Source of the DNA: Mycoplasmopsis mucosicanis
Lineage (GTDB): Bacteria > Bacillota_I > Bacilli_A > Mycoplasmatales > Metamycoplasmataceae
Direction: 5' to 3'
Assembly: GCF_006546935.1 (NCBI RefSeq)
Contig: NZ_SMDN01000001.1
Span: 1 to 64,000 of the forward strand
Length of the DNA stretch: 64,000 bases
Shown here: positions 21,312-32,678 of the stretch, in pieces
How the letters are laid out: the number at the start of each line of letters is the position of its first letter
How positions within the stretch are numbered: position 1 is the first letter of the stretch
Translations under genes and position numbers: made by a program
The notes under the pieces: model-generated
What the model was told of the DNA's origin: nothing
What the model saw: the letters and a program-made list of their open reading frames with translations, nothing else
Databases searched by the model: none

Positions 21312-23416
21312 TAGACTCCGTCTACCTTTATGTCTTCAAAATATATTAAATCATCATCTCTTGTTGGTTTAGTAAATCATGGTTGTAATAACTCATATTT
21401 AAAGTTATCTAAATCAATGTTTGAATCCAAGTCATAAGGAACTGAATACAGAACTTTTATCTCGTTTATTAGTTTAATGATATCGAAATAGCCTATCATT
21501 TTATGCACCTTAAAAACAAATAAATCAATATTTGCTTTGAATTGGTTAGACTCAATTAGCGAACTCAATTCATCAACATTTTGTTTAAATTTGTAATGAA
21601 ACTCTGTCTCAAACATTTTTTTAAGTCTTGCTAAATAAGGAAATTTTTGTTCATCTATGTAATCAAGAGCAATAAGCAAATTATTACTTCTAGCACTCAA
21701 AATTTTAGTTAAATATTCTTGAGTTGATTTTGCATCTAAATCAATAAAGTTGTAGTCAGTCTTGCTTTTTTCATCATGCAAGTTAGTTAATTTAAATCGC
21801 AGTCTTTTATCAATATTATTTAATAAAATTTCTATTTCATTGATTAAATTAATGTCTAATTTTGTTGTTTCTATTGGAATGAAAATATCAATAGGTGCAG
21901 TAATATTATTGTTGTTTAAAAGCTTTGTTAGACTATCTTTTATTTTACCAAAATACACATTTTTGAGTTGTTCTCGTAAATTTATGTAACTTTCATTTGT
22001 ATAGTACTTGGCTTTATTTTCATCAGAATAATATTGAGTAATATCACCATTTTCATTAAAAATAATATTATTATTAACGTGGTCATAAGCATCTCTTATA
22101 CGAACATAATTTGTGTTAAATGCATTTGTAATTTGTGCATCAGGATTAATAAAATTGTCATAATATTGTGTTTTGTTTGCAATGAAATTGATGCTAAATT
22201 TATTTAATATTTGAGTAATATTATTCCTAAAAATTAGTCCAGGACCATTGTAAAAATGTCTATACTGATCGCTTAATTTATTACTTTTTCCAAACATTAA
22301 TTTACTAAAATCACTATCGTTTTGCTTTTTATCCTTGAAAAGAATGCTTAATTTTTTTGAGTTATTTTTTGTTTGTACAATATTTAATTTTGTTTTAGAA
22401 TTTTGCGTTTTAAATGATTGAATTAGATTTTGCTGTTGCAAATTATTAAATGTTGAAATGTTTTGAGAACTTATAAGACCTTGATTATACTCATTTATTA
22501 AGTGAAGTCTGTGTGTCTCAATATCAGTCTTGCCTAGTGAGTTGTATTTGAGTATTACTGTCTTTATGTCACTGTTTTTAAGTGATTTATATTTGGTGTG
22601 TTTTGCATCATTTTTAAATAAATAATATGAGCCAGCATAATGATTTTCTTTATACGCGCTAAAAATTTTGTTATTCAATATTTCGCTCAATAAAGTATTA
22701 GGTTGTATTGACTCATTTAGTGTGAAAATTACTGATTTTTCAGTAGTTTTGGTCAAATTAAGAAGATCTTTAAAACCGACAAGACTTAAATAATTTAACT
22801 GATTAGAACTTAATTCTGCACGCTTGAATGAATTAATTACATCTGTAGGTTTTAAGTCATTATTTGTTATATTGCCTTTTGAATCGTATCATTTTTGCTC
22901 ATTGAAAATAAACTCAATTTTAGACGCTGTTGATAACTTTTGTATAAAATTGTTTGAATTTATTGATCTTGGATTCTTGCTCTTAAGTGTGTAAAGATAA
23001 TTTTGATAGCCACGATTTATGTCTCGAGGAATAAATTTGTTTGGTTTATCAAAAACATCATCATCGTCGCTATCAAAAAGATGTTCTTCACCATTTATAT
23101 TTATCAATTTGATTGCTTTAATAAAACCAAATTTCATAAATTTAGCTGAAATACCTTCATGTAAAAAGTAATTGTTTAAGTAGTCGTATTTTGATTCGCC
23201 TATAAACTTATATCTTAAAAAATAGTTGCCTACTAGAGAATCGTGTAATGTATTTCTTGAACCAAAAACACCAGAAACCTGTGCAAAATTATCAATATTA
23301 GGGTTAGGTTTGTTATATTCAATCACATACGCGTCTTTAGAAACATAACTATTTGAACAAGCAACAATAGATAAAGGAGTTAGAAGTGCTGGTGTAAGAA
23401 ATATTTTTTTAAGCAT
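21311..23416 (-). CDS. OppA-like substrate-binding lipoprotein (tentative)
   Basis: 701 residues, a size usual for mycoplasma OppA-type proteins. Signal peptide and lipobox LTPLSIVACS (Cys ~18). GGGGGCAAG precedes the ATG. TAPIDIFIPIETT (~470-485) and the segment around FTLNESIQPNTLLSEIL resemble parts of peptide-binding proteins, but the match is weak; the stronger argument is gene order, directly after two Opp-type permease genes with an 8-base overlap. Could bind peptides or a metal chelate, given the ZIP gene at the operon end. Confidence 0.6.
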
Positions 23417-24539
23417 CTTGCCCCCTTTCATTAATGTATGCAGAGTTAAGTGCAAATGATATGGACTTCAAGGAGAATACAAAGGTTGAAATTAAAACAG
23501 TTTGAATGATTAGATAATAAGGATTATGACCTACTAAATTAAGTGATTCTTTGATGCTTGTTCCTATAGTTAAAGAAGTTGTATTGATATCAAAAATACT
23601 GATTGCACTATAACAAACAAAAATGATATTAATTTGTTCAACAATTTGAATTAATTGAGACATAAACACTGGTTTTAGAGTAGTTTTGGTCAAAATATCT
23701 CATTTAGAAAAACCGGTTGCTATGTTTGCATTTACGTACTCATTTTTGAGTATTTCTATAGATTTTTGATAAGCATTAATAAATAAAGAAATTGAGCTCA
23801 ATGTACTAAATATTACTATCGCATTTACTACATTTATATCAAAGATCAAAAACAGTATTAGACTAATAAATAAATAAGGAATCAATGCAAAAGTTGTAAA
23901 TATTTTTTCAATAGTTTTAGAGATCTGTTTATTCAAATAAACAGCAAAAAAAGATGCTAAAAAAGTTGAAAGAGTTAATGAAACAACTCCTGAGACTATT
24001 GCTATTAAGCAAACATAACCAATTGTATAGATCATTCTTGAGTAAATATCAACTCCATTTGAATTGGTTCCTAATAGATGAATATTAGTGTCATTAAAAA
24101 GTAAGTAGGCATTATAAGAAACGCTAAATGTTTGTAGGCCGTCCTTTTGGTCGATAATCCGTGATATTTTAACTGCGTCAGGTTGCAATTTTGCAAATTG
24201 TTGAAAGACATTTAATTCATCGGATTGAGGAAGCACAATGTTTTTTCAAGGGTTTAGACTAGAAGGAAGTTCAAAATTTAATGCATAAGCCTTATTTATA
24301 CTTTTAAATGGACTTTGGTTGTAGAATAATGCACTGAAAATCAACAGTATAAAGAATAAAAATAACAAAATTAGAGTAGGTATACTTGATTTAATGCTAA
24401 TGAATTTAGCTCAAAAACGACGTCAAGAAGAAAGCGGAATAAATGCATCGTGTTGAAGTAATTTTCGTGATGAAATACTCATTAATTGCTTATTTTTTGT
24501 TTTTTTTGCTGCAAATTTAAATGAAATTATCTTACTCAT
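23409..24539 (-). CDS. OppC-like ABC transporter permease
   Basis: 376 residues. Layout is OppC/DppC-like: one N-terminal helix (IPTLILLFLFFILLIFSALF), an extracytoplasmic segment containing LLGTNSNGVDIYSRMIY (family: hxLGTDxxGRDxxSRLIxG), then five helices. The coupling 'EAA' loop reads NANIATGFSKWDIL (family AARALGASxxxIixxHxLPN), with the conserved Gly kept but LPN changed to LKP. Its start overlaps the upstream permease gene by 13 bases and its stop overlaps the lipoprotein start. Confidence 0.85.
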
Positions 24540-25441
24540 TTTATACCTCGCAGTCTAAAAACCTTCATATTCTTTTCAACATCTAAAGAATAGTTGACTA
24601 AATCAGAAATTGATTTAATAACAAAAACAATAGAAATATTAACTAAAATTGTATGCATCAATAAATTGAAGTAATTTCTATCTTTGAGATACTGAAAGAT
24701 AAAAGATTGGCCTGGTATATAGAAAAATCGTTCAATAACCATACCAAATGAAATTAGGAAGATGTAGATATAAACAAAATTTTGCACACCTTGTGCTATT
24801 CAGTTTCTCACAATGACACTAAAAAATGTTTTTCTATTTGAATATGACATTGCAAGAGCATGTGTATAGTATTGACTTTGTATTATTTTTCTCAAAATAG
24901 GGTAGTTAAATGCAACAATCATAGGCACAACGACAATAATCAATGTTAAAATTGGCACCAACAATGATAGAATGGTTGCAGCATAATTTTCATAAAAACT
25001 ATCAATATAAATAATTGGTAATTTTAATGAGTTATTGAGAATAATTAACAGTGCTCCTAAAATAAAAATTGGTATTGAACTAACTATAAAAACAATTGTA
25101 TTTATTGATTTTAATCAATAATTTTGAGAGTTTTTGGCCAATTTATACGAAATTAAAAAACCAATAATGAAGCTTAAAATAAAACTTATAAACAAGATTA
25201 CAAAACTTAATAGAAAATAAGGGTTAAATAAGTCAACAACACTTTTTTGTGTATCAAGTTGAATAGTTCCATAGTTGAATATTAGTATATTTGCAATATA
25301 TTTAAGAGAATTAAGTAGTGAAAAATTATTTGAATAATGAATACTTAATGAAAAATGAACAAAAAACAATATAGCAACAATGACTATAAAATTTAAAATT
25401 ATATTTTTAAATAAATAAGTAAGGTAATTTAAAAATTTCAT
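24527..25441 (-). CDS. OppB-like ABC transporter permease
   Basis: 304 residues, six membrane helices. After an N-terminal helix comes a poorly conserved loop, then the ABC permease core; the EAA-like loop reads HALAMSYSNRKTFFSVIVRN (family TARAKGLSExxVxxxHxxRN), with Gly replaced by Ser. RFFYIPGQSFIFQYLKDRNYF resembles the OppB 'E.vF.iPGlG.l...ai..rDyp' segment. First gene of the operon; no ATPase gene follows. The reading continues past a TGA to TAA at 24527-24529. Confidence 0.82.
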
Positions 25442-25521
25442 TTAGTCCATTCTACATATATGAATATATTTATATTTTAATATATATATTAGTAAGTGAT
25501 TATTTTTTTTGCTAGTGTATT

Positions 25522-25561
25522 AAAAAACCAAAAATACACGTTTTTGAGTACTTTTGGTAAA
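25522..25561 (-). repeat. Dispersed palindrome copy acting as topA terminator
   Basis: On the minus strand TTTACCAAAAGTACTCAAAA is followed by ACGTGTATTTTTGGT and a TTTTTT run, eight bases after the topA stop. The hairpin plus T run fits a terminator of topA. Confidence 0.8.
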
Positions 25562-25568
25562 TTTTTTA

Positions 25569-27386
25569 CTATAAGCTTTTTGTAAATCTGCAATTAGGAA
25601 AATTTGAGCAACCAGCAAATTCAGTTCCTTTTTTCTTATTAACACGTACAACAAGTTTACTTTTACACAATTCACAAGGCTCTTCTAGATAAGGAATAGG
25701 CATTTCAGTCAAAATCATTTTTTCTTTTGCTTCTTCAAAAACCTTGCTATATCTATCTCAAAAGTCTTGCATAACAGGTCTATATGGTTTTTCATTACTT
25801 GCAATTTTATCTAATGCATCTTCAACACGTGCTGTATAGTTTTCCTCAATGATTGTTGGAAATGATTTGACAAGTTTATCAACAACTGTGCAACCAATAG
25901 GGGTAGGTCTCAATGCACCATTAATGTTTTTTGCATACTGACGATCAAGGACAATGTGAACAGTAGAAGCAAATGTAGAAGGACGTCCAACTTTGATCTC
26001 ATCAAGAGCCTCAATCAATGAACCTTCACTATAACGAGCTGGTGGATTAGTTTGGTGATCTGTAATTTTGAATTCTTGCACATCAATGACTTGATTAGCA
26101 ATGAAATTAGGGTCTATATTTTCTTCTTTGTCGCCCTTAACCACATAGTAACCATCAAAAAGAATTTTGCTAGCTATAAATTTAAATTTTAAGTTTTCTT
26201 TTGCAAAAATATAGGTCTTAGACATTCTTTGTGGCGGAGTTATTAATGCTTGTAAAGTATGTTCATAAATGAGTTTATAAATTTGGTAGTCATAGTTGTC
26301 TAGGCTGAATTTTTCTTTTGCTTTTTCAGGTGTTAGAGTTATGTCAGTTGGTCTTATTGCTTCGTGAGCATCTTGATCACCTGAAAAACCTTTAATATTT
26401 TTTGCAACATACTCATCGCCAAATTTTTCTCTAATATAAACTCGTGCATTATCTATAAAATTTTGACTTAAACGTGTGGAATCAGTACGTGGATAACTAA
26501 TTAAACCGCCATCACCATAACCCTCATACAGATTTTGCGCAGCTCGTTGAGTGCTACTTGAATTAAATGGTGATTTTTTGTATAGTGTAGCTTGTTTTAA
26601 AGGCGTAATTGCAGCAATACTTTTTTTAGATTGTTTAATAGATTCTACAATTACTGATTTTGGCAAACTAAACATTTGCTCTTCAATTTGAGCTTTTTGT
26701 TCAGGATAAATTCAATCTTTTTCGCCTGATTTATTTGCATCATTGAAGTAATCAGCCTTAATATTTTCGTTTATCTGAGCATATGCCTTGTGGTAAAGCA
26801 CTGGAACAAATGCTTCAATTTCTCTTTCGCGATCAACGATTAATTTCAATGCAATTGACTGAACACGACCAGCAGAAAGATTAGTTGGTGCATTACGAAT
26901 TTTTTGTTTAAGTAGGTTAGATAAACTAAAACCAATTATTCTATCAAGCATTCTTCTAGCTTTTTGCGCATCAATGAGTGATTGATCTAGTTTTAAAGGG
27001 TTAGCAATAGAATTTAATATTGCATCCTTTGTAATTTCGTTGTACTTGATTCTTGAATATCTATTTAAACAATTTAAATATTTAACCAAATGTTCGCCTA
27101 TTGCTTCACCTTCACGGTCAGGGTCAGTTGCAATGTAAATATGTTCTGCTTTTTTTGCTGCGTTTGAAAGTTTTTTGACTGTTGCTTTATTATTTTTGTT
27201 TGAATCTAAAATATAAACAGGTTCTCATTGTGCAATATCAACACCTTTTATAGGACTACCTTTTATGGTTTTAGTTGATAACTTCATAATATGGCCAACC
27301 GAAGCCATTACTTCATAATCACTACCTAAATATTTTTGAATGGTTTCAACTTTATTTGGTGACTCAACTATAACTAATTTGCTCAT
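25569..27386 (-). CDS. topA: DNA topoisomerase I
   Basis: 605 residues. Relaxes negative supercoils. N-terminal Toprim domain ([19 protein letters not shown] at the start; [15 protein letters not shown] ~residues 85-99), [15 protein letters not shown] segment ([19 protein letters not shown]), catalytic Tyr in [13 protein letters not shown] (~308), and one C-terminal four-Cys zinc finger (CELCKSK ... CSNFPNCRF). Mycoplasma TopA has fewer zinc modules than E. coli. No clear ribosome site before the ATG. Confidence 0.95.
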
Positions 27387-27538
27387 GCTATTAAATTTAC
27401 CACAATTAATTAGATAAATTTAAAAAACACAAAAAAATGATTTTTTTTGCTTAAATAAATTTCATTTTTTTTGAACATTTCAAATATTTTTTTTAATCAG
27501 CATAGGTGTTTTTTTGTTCAACAATCTCTTTATAAAAT

Positions 27539-27573
27539 GTTTAAAAAGTACTCAAAAACGTGTATATTAGTAA
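27539..27573 (+). repeat. Dispersed palindrome copy
   Basis: TTAAAAAGTACTCAAAAACG followed by TGTATATTAGTAAA. It lies between divergent genes, where no terminator is needed. Confidence 0.75.
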
Positions 27574-27642
27574 AAAAATAAGAAGCTAAAATAGATTAAA
27601 AATCAATCAATATTGCAATCTATTAAATATAAAACCTTTTGA

Positions 27643-27648
27643 TATAAT
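27643..27648 (+). promoter_or_regulatory. Extended -10 of rpsF-ssb-rpsR
   Basis: TGATATAAT, identical to the valS element. Predicted start near 27655 gives a ~52 nt leader. Confidence 0.55.
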
Positions 27649-27666
27649 TGACAAGAGTAAATTTTA

Positions 27667-27703
27667 CTCCTTGGTCAAATGACCCTGATGTCCAAAAGGA
27701 GGA
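27667..27703 (+). promoter_or_regulatory. Leader hairpin sequestering the rpsF ribosome site; candidate S6:S18 autoregulatory element
   Basis: CTCCTT (27667-27672) is complementary to AAGGAG (27696-27701), the Shine-Dalgarno of rpsF. Inside, GGTC-AAAT-GACC forms a second hairpin, leaving CTGATGTCCAA unpaired on one side. An S6:S18-binding mRNA motif before rpsF is known in many bacteria; whether this is that motif is inference. Confidence 0.5.
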
Positions 27704-27706
27704 TGT

Positions 27707-28120
27707 ATGCATAAATATGAAATTATGATGATACTAGATCCTAAAGCAAACCACGAAATTGGTTTTGAATTAGTTGAAAGTGTCTTCGGAAAATCAAACA
27801 TTTCAAAGGCTGAAAAATTAGAAAACACTAATTTAGCATATCCAATTAACCATTCAACTCAAGGACAATATCTTTTAATCGAAGTTAATTCAGAATCAAA
27901 ATTAATCGCTGAATTCGTTCGTCGTTCAAACATTTCAAAAGAAATTTGAAGACAATTGGTTATCAATTTAGATAGCGAAAAAGGTTTTGGAAAACCACGT
28001 AAAGGTGTTAAAGGACCTAAAGCATATCTAAAAGACAAACCAAGAACAGAAAAAAGAATTATTAAAAACGACGACACAAAAGAAACCAAAAAAATTACAA
28101 AAAACATTAAAGAACAATAA
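27707..28120 (+). CDS. rpsF: 30S ribosomal protein S6
   Basis: 137 residues, with the S6 core MHKYEIMMILDPKA and NLAYPINHSTQGQYLLIEVNS in the first 100 and a Lys/Thr-rich tail typical of mycoplasma S6. Read through one TGA (EIWRQLVINLDSE). Strong AAAAGGAGG ribosome site. Binds S18, encoded two genes downstream. Confidence 0.96.
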
Positions 28121-28137
28121 TATGTGAAAGGCAAAAT

Positions 28138-28677
28138 ATGAATAAAGTTTTATTAGTTGGACGCATCGCAAATGATGTTAGAGTATTTAGTACACCAAGT
28201 GGAATTACTTATGCACGTACATCTATTGCAGTTGCAAGAAGAACAAATTCAACTGAGCCTGTAACAGATTTTATCCCTGTGGTTGCTTGAAGAGCGACTG
28301 CTGATTACTTGGGTAAAGTATTGTCTAAAGGTTCATTAGTTTCAATTGAAGGTTGATTTACCACTGGAACGTTTAGATCTCAAAACGGTGAAACAGTAAG
28401 AACATATGAAGTAACAATTGAAAACTTGCAATCATTGGAAACAAGACAACAAAGAGAAGCAAGAGAAATAAATTCACAAAATAGAGCAAATTCATATTCA
28501 AACCAAACATCTAATCAATCTAAATTTACTGGAGCAACACATCAACAAGCAAATAATTTTGCTTCAAACTCATTAAATGAGCGTGATACGCAATATACAG
28601 AGCAAAACCAAAATATCCCTGTTAATAATAAGTTTGTAATTGATGATTTTGATGGTGTTGAAGATAATTTAGACTAG
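28138..28677 (+). CDS. ssb: Single-stranded DNA-binding protein
   Basis: 179 residues. The OB fold (residues 1-~108) begins MNKVLLVGRIANDVRVFSTPSG and includes FIPVVAWRATADYLGKVLSKGSLVSIEG. A Gln/Asn/Ser-rich linker follows. The acidic end is DDFDGVEDNLD rather than the usual DDDIPF-type tip; the terminal Phe that docks partner proteins is absent. Lies between rpsF and rpsR, the classical order. Confidence 0.95.
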
Positions 28678-28686
28678 GGAGGAATA

Positions 28687-28989
28687 ATGCCTAAATTTCG
28701 TAATAAAAAACAAGGTTTCAACAAACGTCGTAGAAGTTTAATTGAAGAATTAAACCTAAATTACATCGATTATAAAGATATTGATTTATTAAGCAAATTT
28801 GTTACAGGAACTGGACAAATTAAAGCTAGATCTTTAACTGGTTTATCAGCTAAAGACCAAAGAAAAGTTGCAATGGCTATTAAAAGAGCAAGATTTATGG
28901 CTCTAATGCCTTTCACCAAAGAACGTGTGCGTGTAGTTAACAATCAACACAACAATTCTCAACAAGCACAACAAACCACACAACAATAA
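28687..28989 (+). CDS. rpsR: 30S ribosomal protein S18
   Basis: 100 residues. Core motifs are [50 protein letters not shown] in pieces: [24 protein letters not shown] and [13 protein letters not shown]. The Gln-rich tail ([13 protein letters not shown]) is an extension. AGGGAGGAAT precedes the ATG. Confidence 0.96.
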   Translation: MPKFRNKKQGFNKRRRSLIEELNLNYIDYKDIDLLSKFVTGTGQIKARSLTGLSAKDQRKVAMAIKRARFMALMPFTKERVRVVNNQHNNSQQAQQTTQQ

Positions 28990-29018
28990 TAACTTAATAT
29001 TTTAAGTAGACAAAAATA

Positions 29019-29050
29019 GACTCAAATCATGTTAGATTTGAGTCTTTTTT
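29019..29050 (+). terminator. Terminator of rpsF-ssb-rpsR
   Basis: GACTCAAATC pairs with GATTTGAGTC, followed by TTTTTT. Confidence 0.9.
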
Positions 29051-29079
29051 ATTGTATAAATTAAATACGCGTAATTAGA

Positions 29080-29742
29080 CTAGTTTTTTGGAGACTTTGA
29101 GCATTTTTTTGCTTTGACAAATACAGGGTTAGTAAGGTCATATTTTCTAGACATTTCAATCAATTCTGCATAGTTTTGTTTAACTCATTCAGAATCTTTT
29201 TTATCTCAAACAAAGTGGTAATCATTGATAAAAATGTATTCAAGATCGGCGGTATTGTCTGGAATTTGATTATAAATTTTTTTCAATTTTAGCTTATCTG
29301 CATCACTAATATCATTTTTTCTTATTGACATGTCTGCTCGACCAAATTTATTTTTTCAAAAATCGAATTCATGCATTTGTTCCATAAAGTCGAAGTTTTT
29401 GCATGTTGATACATAATAGAATGCTTTTTCTAGAATTTCATAGGTTTTTGGATTTTGTGCATCAGAAGCGTTTAATACATAATCAACAAAGTCTTCATCG
29501 CTTTTTGATACGAAGTCTCTGTGCACGCCTGTATAGATAATTCCATATTGATATGCTCTAAGTTTGTTAAAGTCACCTATTGCATCATTAGCTATTCTAA
29601 ATAAGTTGACCATAACAAGGAAATTTAATAATTTTATTGAGTGTTTTTTTACATAATTTAATAAACCTTGTTTTGAAAGGTTTAATTTTTTCATATATCA
29701 CTTGATATATCTTGCTTGTCATTGGTTTGTTTCTAAATTCAT
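29080..29742 (-). CDS. Protein of unknown function
   Basis: 220 residues, start ATG with GGAGGAAAT ahead (MNLETNQWQARYIKWYMKK). Mostly helical and charged, cytoplasmic, no signal or membrane helix: LLNFLVMVNLFRIANDAIGDF, EDFVDYVLNASDAQNPKTYEILEKAFYY in two pieces, then KNDISDADKLKLKKIYNQ and WVKQNYAELIEMSRKYD. Not recognised. It lies after the nuclease/TsaC cluster on the same strand, separated from it by a terminator, so it is its own unit. Confidence 0.65.
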
Positions 29743-29831
29743 ATTTCCTCCTCAATGAAAATATGAATAATTATTAACTTAAGATTGCATTTGTGCTTCA
29801 TAAATTTTCATTTAAGGCAAAAAAAATCAAC

Positions 29832-29869
29832 AAAAAACACATAATTGTGGAAATATTTTCAATTATGTG
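29832..29869 (-). terminator. Terminator after the TsaC-like gene
   Basis: CACATAATTG and CAATTATGTG are complementary; on the minus strand a TTTTTTG run follows. Confidence 0.75.
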
Positions 29870-29875
29870 CTTAAT

Positions 29876-30334
29876 TTAACGTATTCATTGATGAGTGTCT
29901 AAATTATATATTTTGCTAGCTTGGCCACTAGGTTGACCAAAATCATAGACATTGGAAATTTGAGGAAAAATGCTTGCTGCTTGTGAAATTTCAATAGGCG
30001 CACAACCTGAAATATTTGCACTTGTGACATACATTGGACCTTTATCTAATAAAAAGTTGATAAGTCCTTGTTGGTTTGGCATTCTAAATCCTTGATTATT
30101 TACAACAATTGAGTAATTACCCGGTCAATATTTTTTAGCAAACTCATCAGCCTCATTATTTCATTGTTTAAATTTACGTGCTTGTTCAATTGAACCTACT
30201 AAGATCATTATTTTTTTGTTTGCTGGTCTGTGTTTAAGAACATAAAGTTTTTTTAATGTTTCATCATTTATTGGACCGCCTATTCCACATACAGTGTCAG
30301 TAGTGGTTATGAAAATATCTGCATACTTATTCAT
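29876..30334 (-). CDS. tsaC: TsaC/YrdC-family threonylcarbamoyl-AMP synthase (short form)
   Basis: 152 residues; usual length is 180-200 or more. Motifs are TTTDTVCGIGG (family PTDTVYGLG), LYVLKHRPANKKIMILV (IKxRPxxKPL), WPGNYSIVV (PGPxTxVL) and VTSANISGCAP (TSANxSG). Forms threonylcarbamoyl-AMP for t6A at tRNA position 37; TsaE is at the end of this window. The N-terminal strand is missing, and the start MNKYADIFITTTD is set by AAAGG 8 bases upstream. It overlaps the upstream nuclease gene by 8 bases. Confidence 0.82.
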
Positions 30335-32678
30335 TTTGAGTACCTTTAATGAATAACTTTTTGTTTTCAAAATCTAGTTCAATTTCTTGATTAGAGTGAA
30401 TTTTGTACTCTAAATCGTGTATATTAGGAAATACATTAGCAACAAGACCTAAGACAAATTCATAAACAACAATCATTGCAACAACATCATTATGGCAATA
30501 TTCTTTCAATTTATCACTTTTTGCTGCTCATTCTAAGTCTTTAGTTGTATTGTTTGCACGACTTATTGCTAATTCAAGAGCCATTGAACCATTTTTTATT
30601 TCAAGCGTAGCATACTCTTTAATTTCATTTTTGTATTTATAGCCTGATTTAGTGATCAATTTTTCTAATTTTTTTATGCTTGTAAATCCTAGCAGTTCCA
30701 TTATCCTGATTGGTTTAAGACTTTTATCTGCAAAAAACGCATTTTTGTATGAAGAACATAAGTCTAAATATTGTCGCTGAGAACCTGAAAAATTAATAAA
30801 ATCAAGTTCAAAGATTGGTTTGTGATATTGATTATGCTTAATGTAATTAGATGTAAAAAACATTTCGCATCCAGCGTTTTTTGAGAAGAAATCAACTAAA
30901 TCTATTGTGTTGGTGTTTATATGTTTGACAATACTATTAAATTCGAGTCAAGAATCTATACCTCTTTGTTGCATTTTACTAATAAATTCAATGTTGCCAT
31001 TATCATAATATTTTTTAACAAGATCTCTAATTTCTCAGTTACGTGTATTTTCATAGTTTTTATTAAATACTACGTATTTGTGTGCTTTATTTTGATAAAC
31101 AGCAAGAATCACATCAACAAGATCAATTAAATTTATATTTTTAGGGTCTTTTAATATATCTTCGGAGTGAATTTGACGACCATTTTGCGTAACAATTATT
31201 GAAACTTGGTGAGGAATTTGATTTCATGATTTAAGATTATCAAATAGAGGAACTAAGGAACTTACCCCCTCATAGTCGTATCAAACAATTCTCTCATCCT
31301 TAATCATTAACAACTTCAATAAGTCAATAGCATCCTTTGTAAAGTAGTTCGGAAAACTATATAACTTATCAACAATTTGTTTATGTTCATCAATATATTG
31401 TTGAGTTAATGATGTTCTTAAAGATTTTCCAGTACCGTTATTGCCTGTTGAATATAAATATTGAGTGCCTAAATAAAGATTTTTTATTTTTTGTATTTCT
31501 GGATTTTTACCTCAAGGTGATATTGAATCCACAGTGCAATCAAAAACGTATTCATCGCCTTGTTTAATAGAATAAGTAGGCTGTGCAATATCTCTTGCTT
31601 CTATTATTTTTTCAATAATTTCATCAAAATCGTCAAATTCTACAGATACTTTTTTAATATCTATTTTTTTGTTATCGTTGTAGTACTTTTTAAGATCGCT
31701 TATATTAGCATTTTTTCAGACTTTACCTTCAGTTATTGATGCAAAGACAGTTGGAATAGCGTTCTGTGATGTTAAAGCAATCTCCATTGCCTGACCAGAA
31801 TTAATCATGCCACGCATTCTAAGTTCATCATCACTTTTAAACATGTTTTCACCATCTCGTTTGACACCAGAATTAGAATTTGATGAGTTGCAGCCATGAA
31901 TAACATTGAAAGGTATGATCTCTTTTTTATAACTGTTTAAATCTCAATCGAATACAATAAATTTTATTTCTTTTACATCAACATTCATTTTTGTTGCAAT
32001 TTTGTAGGTAAAAAATGCATTTTGATAATCAGAAAGAGATGTTTTATCTTTTGTTTTAAAGAAATAAAGCGATTTGTGTTCTTTGCAATATGCAAAACAA
32101 CTTGATTTTGGTAAATAATTAATACCATTAGCACTTTTATGTAAATACACAAAAGCAGGGTCGATAATCATTTTTTTTGTATCATTTTGTATAAATTCAT
32201 TGAAATTTTCTCCAATTTGGTGGAGTTTTTCAACTGGATAAATACGCGAATTGAAATAAATTTCATCAAAAGTTAAATTATGATTAGCAACAATAAAATC
32301 TACTGCTTGCTTTTGAGCTTTCGAAAACATCCCCATATTTTCGCTTTTATAATTTCACTCACTATTTAAAAATAGTTTAAGTTCTTTTGAGTGATAGTGA
32401 TTAAAAAGTTCATCTTCAAGAGTGTCATCATCGTCATCAAAATCGCTAAATATAGACAAATCATGAGAAGTCAGATTATTAAAAGAGTTATTGTTTTGAT
32501 CTAAATCATAAAGTTTAAAACCATTTGCATCAAGATTTGGAATGTATTCAATATCTCCATCTACATTTCGCTTAGCTCAAATAAAATAAGGTTGTGAATT
32601 GAGAAATGTACGAAAATGACTTAGTGTGATTGGTTGTGCTGTAGTTTTATCTAACTTGGCTAAAGTCAATATCTTCAT
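30327..32678 (-). CDS. Large putative nuclease with DUF2779 (DEDD-like) C-terminal domain, UU173-like
   Basis: 783 residues. The C-terminal ~320 residues match the DUF2779 pattern: RIVWYDYEGVSSLVPLF followed by WNQIPHQVSIIV (family LDFET...IP......PYQQIPFQ.S), and near the end EYCHNDVVAMIVVYEFVL (family YC..DT.AM...L). The DxE and YCxxD arrangement is that of DEDD-type 3'-5' exonucleases. The N-terminal half (~110-250) contains INYLPKSSCFAYCKEHKSLYFFKTKD and SDYQNAFFTYKIATKM, resembling a Cas4-like PD-(D/E)XK fold with lost acids. In mycoplasma annotation this looks like the UU173 family. Its start lies 32 bases inside the upstream YqaJ-like gene, with GGGGACATCG ahead. Confidence 0.75.

Larger units (their letters stand above)
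27387..27706. other. Intergenic region between divergent topA and rpsF
   Basis: 320 bases, very A+T-rich, no gene. It holds one dispersed-repeat copy (27539-27573), the rpsF promoter and a leader hairpin; the first ~150 bases next to topA show only A/T runs. Confidence 0.7.

Noticed and set aside
17706..25441. Integrated element or genomic island
   Set aside because: No integrase, transposase, tRNA-linked direct repeats or base-composition shift; the genes look like ordinary mycoplasma transporter and lipoprotein genes.
29080..29742. Antitoxin or immunity partner of the nuclease pair
   Set aside because: No recognisable motif and a terminator separates it from the nuclease unit, so there is no support beyond proximity.
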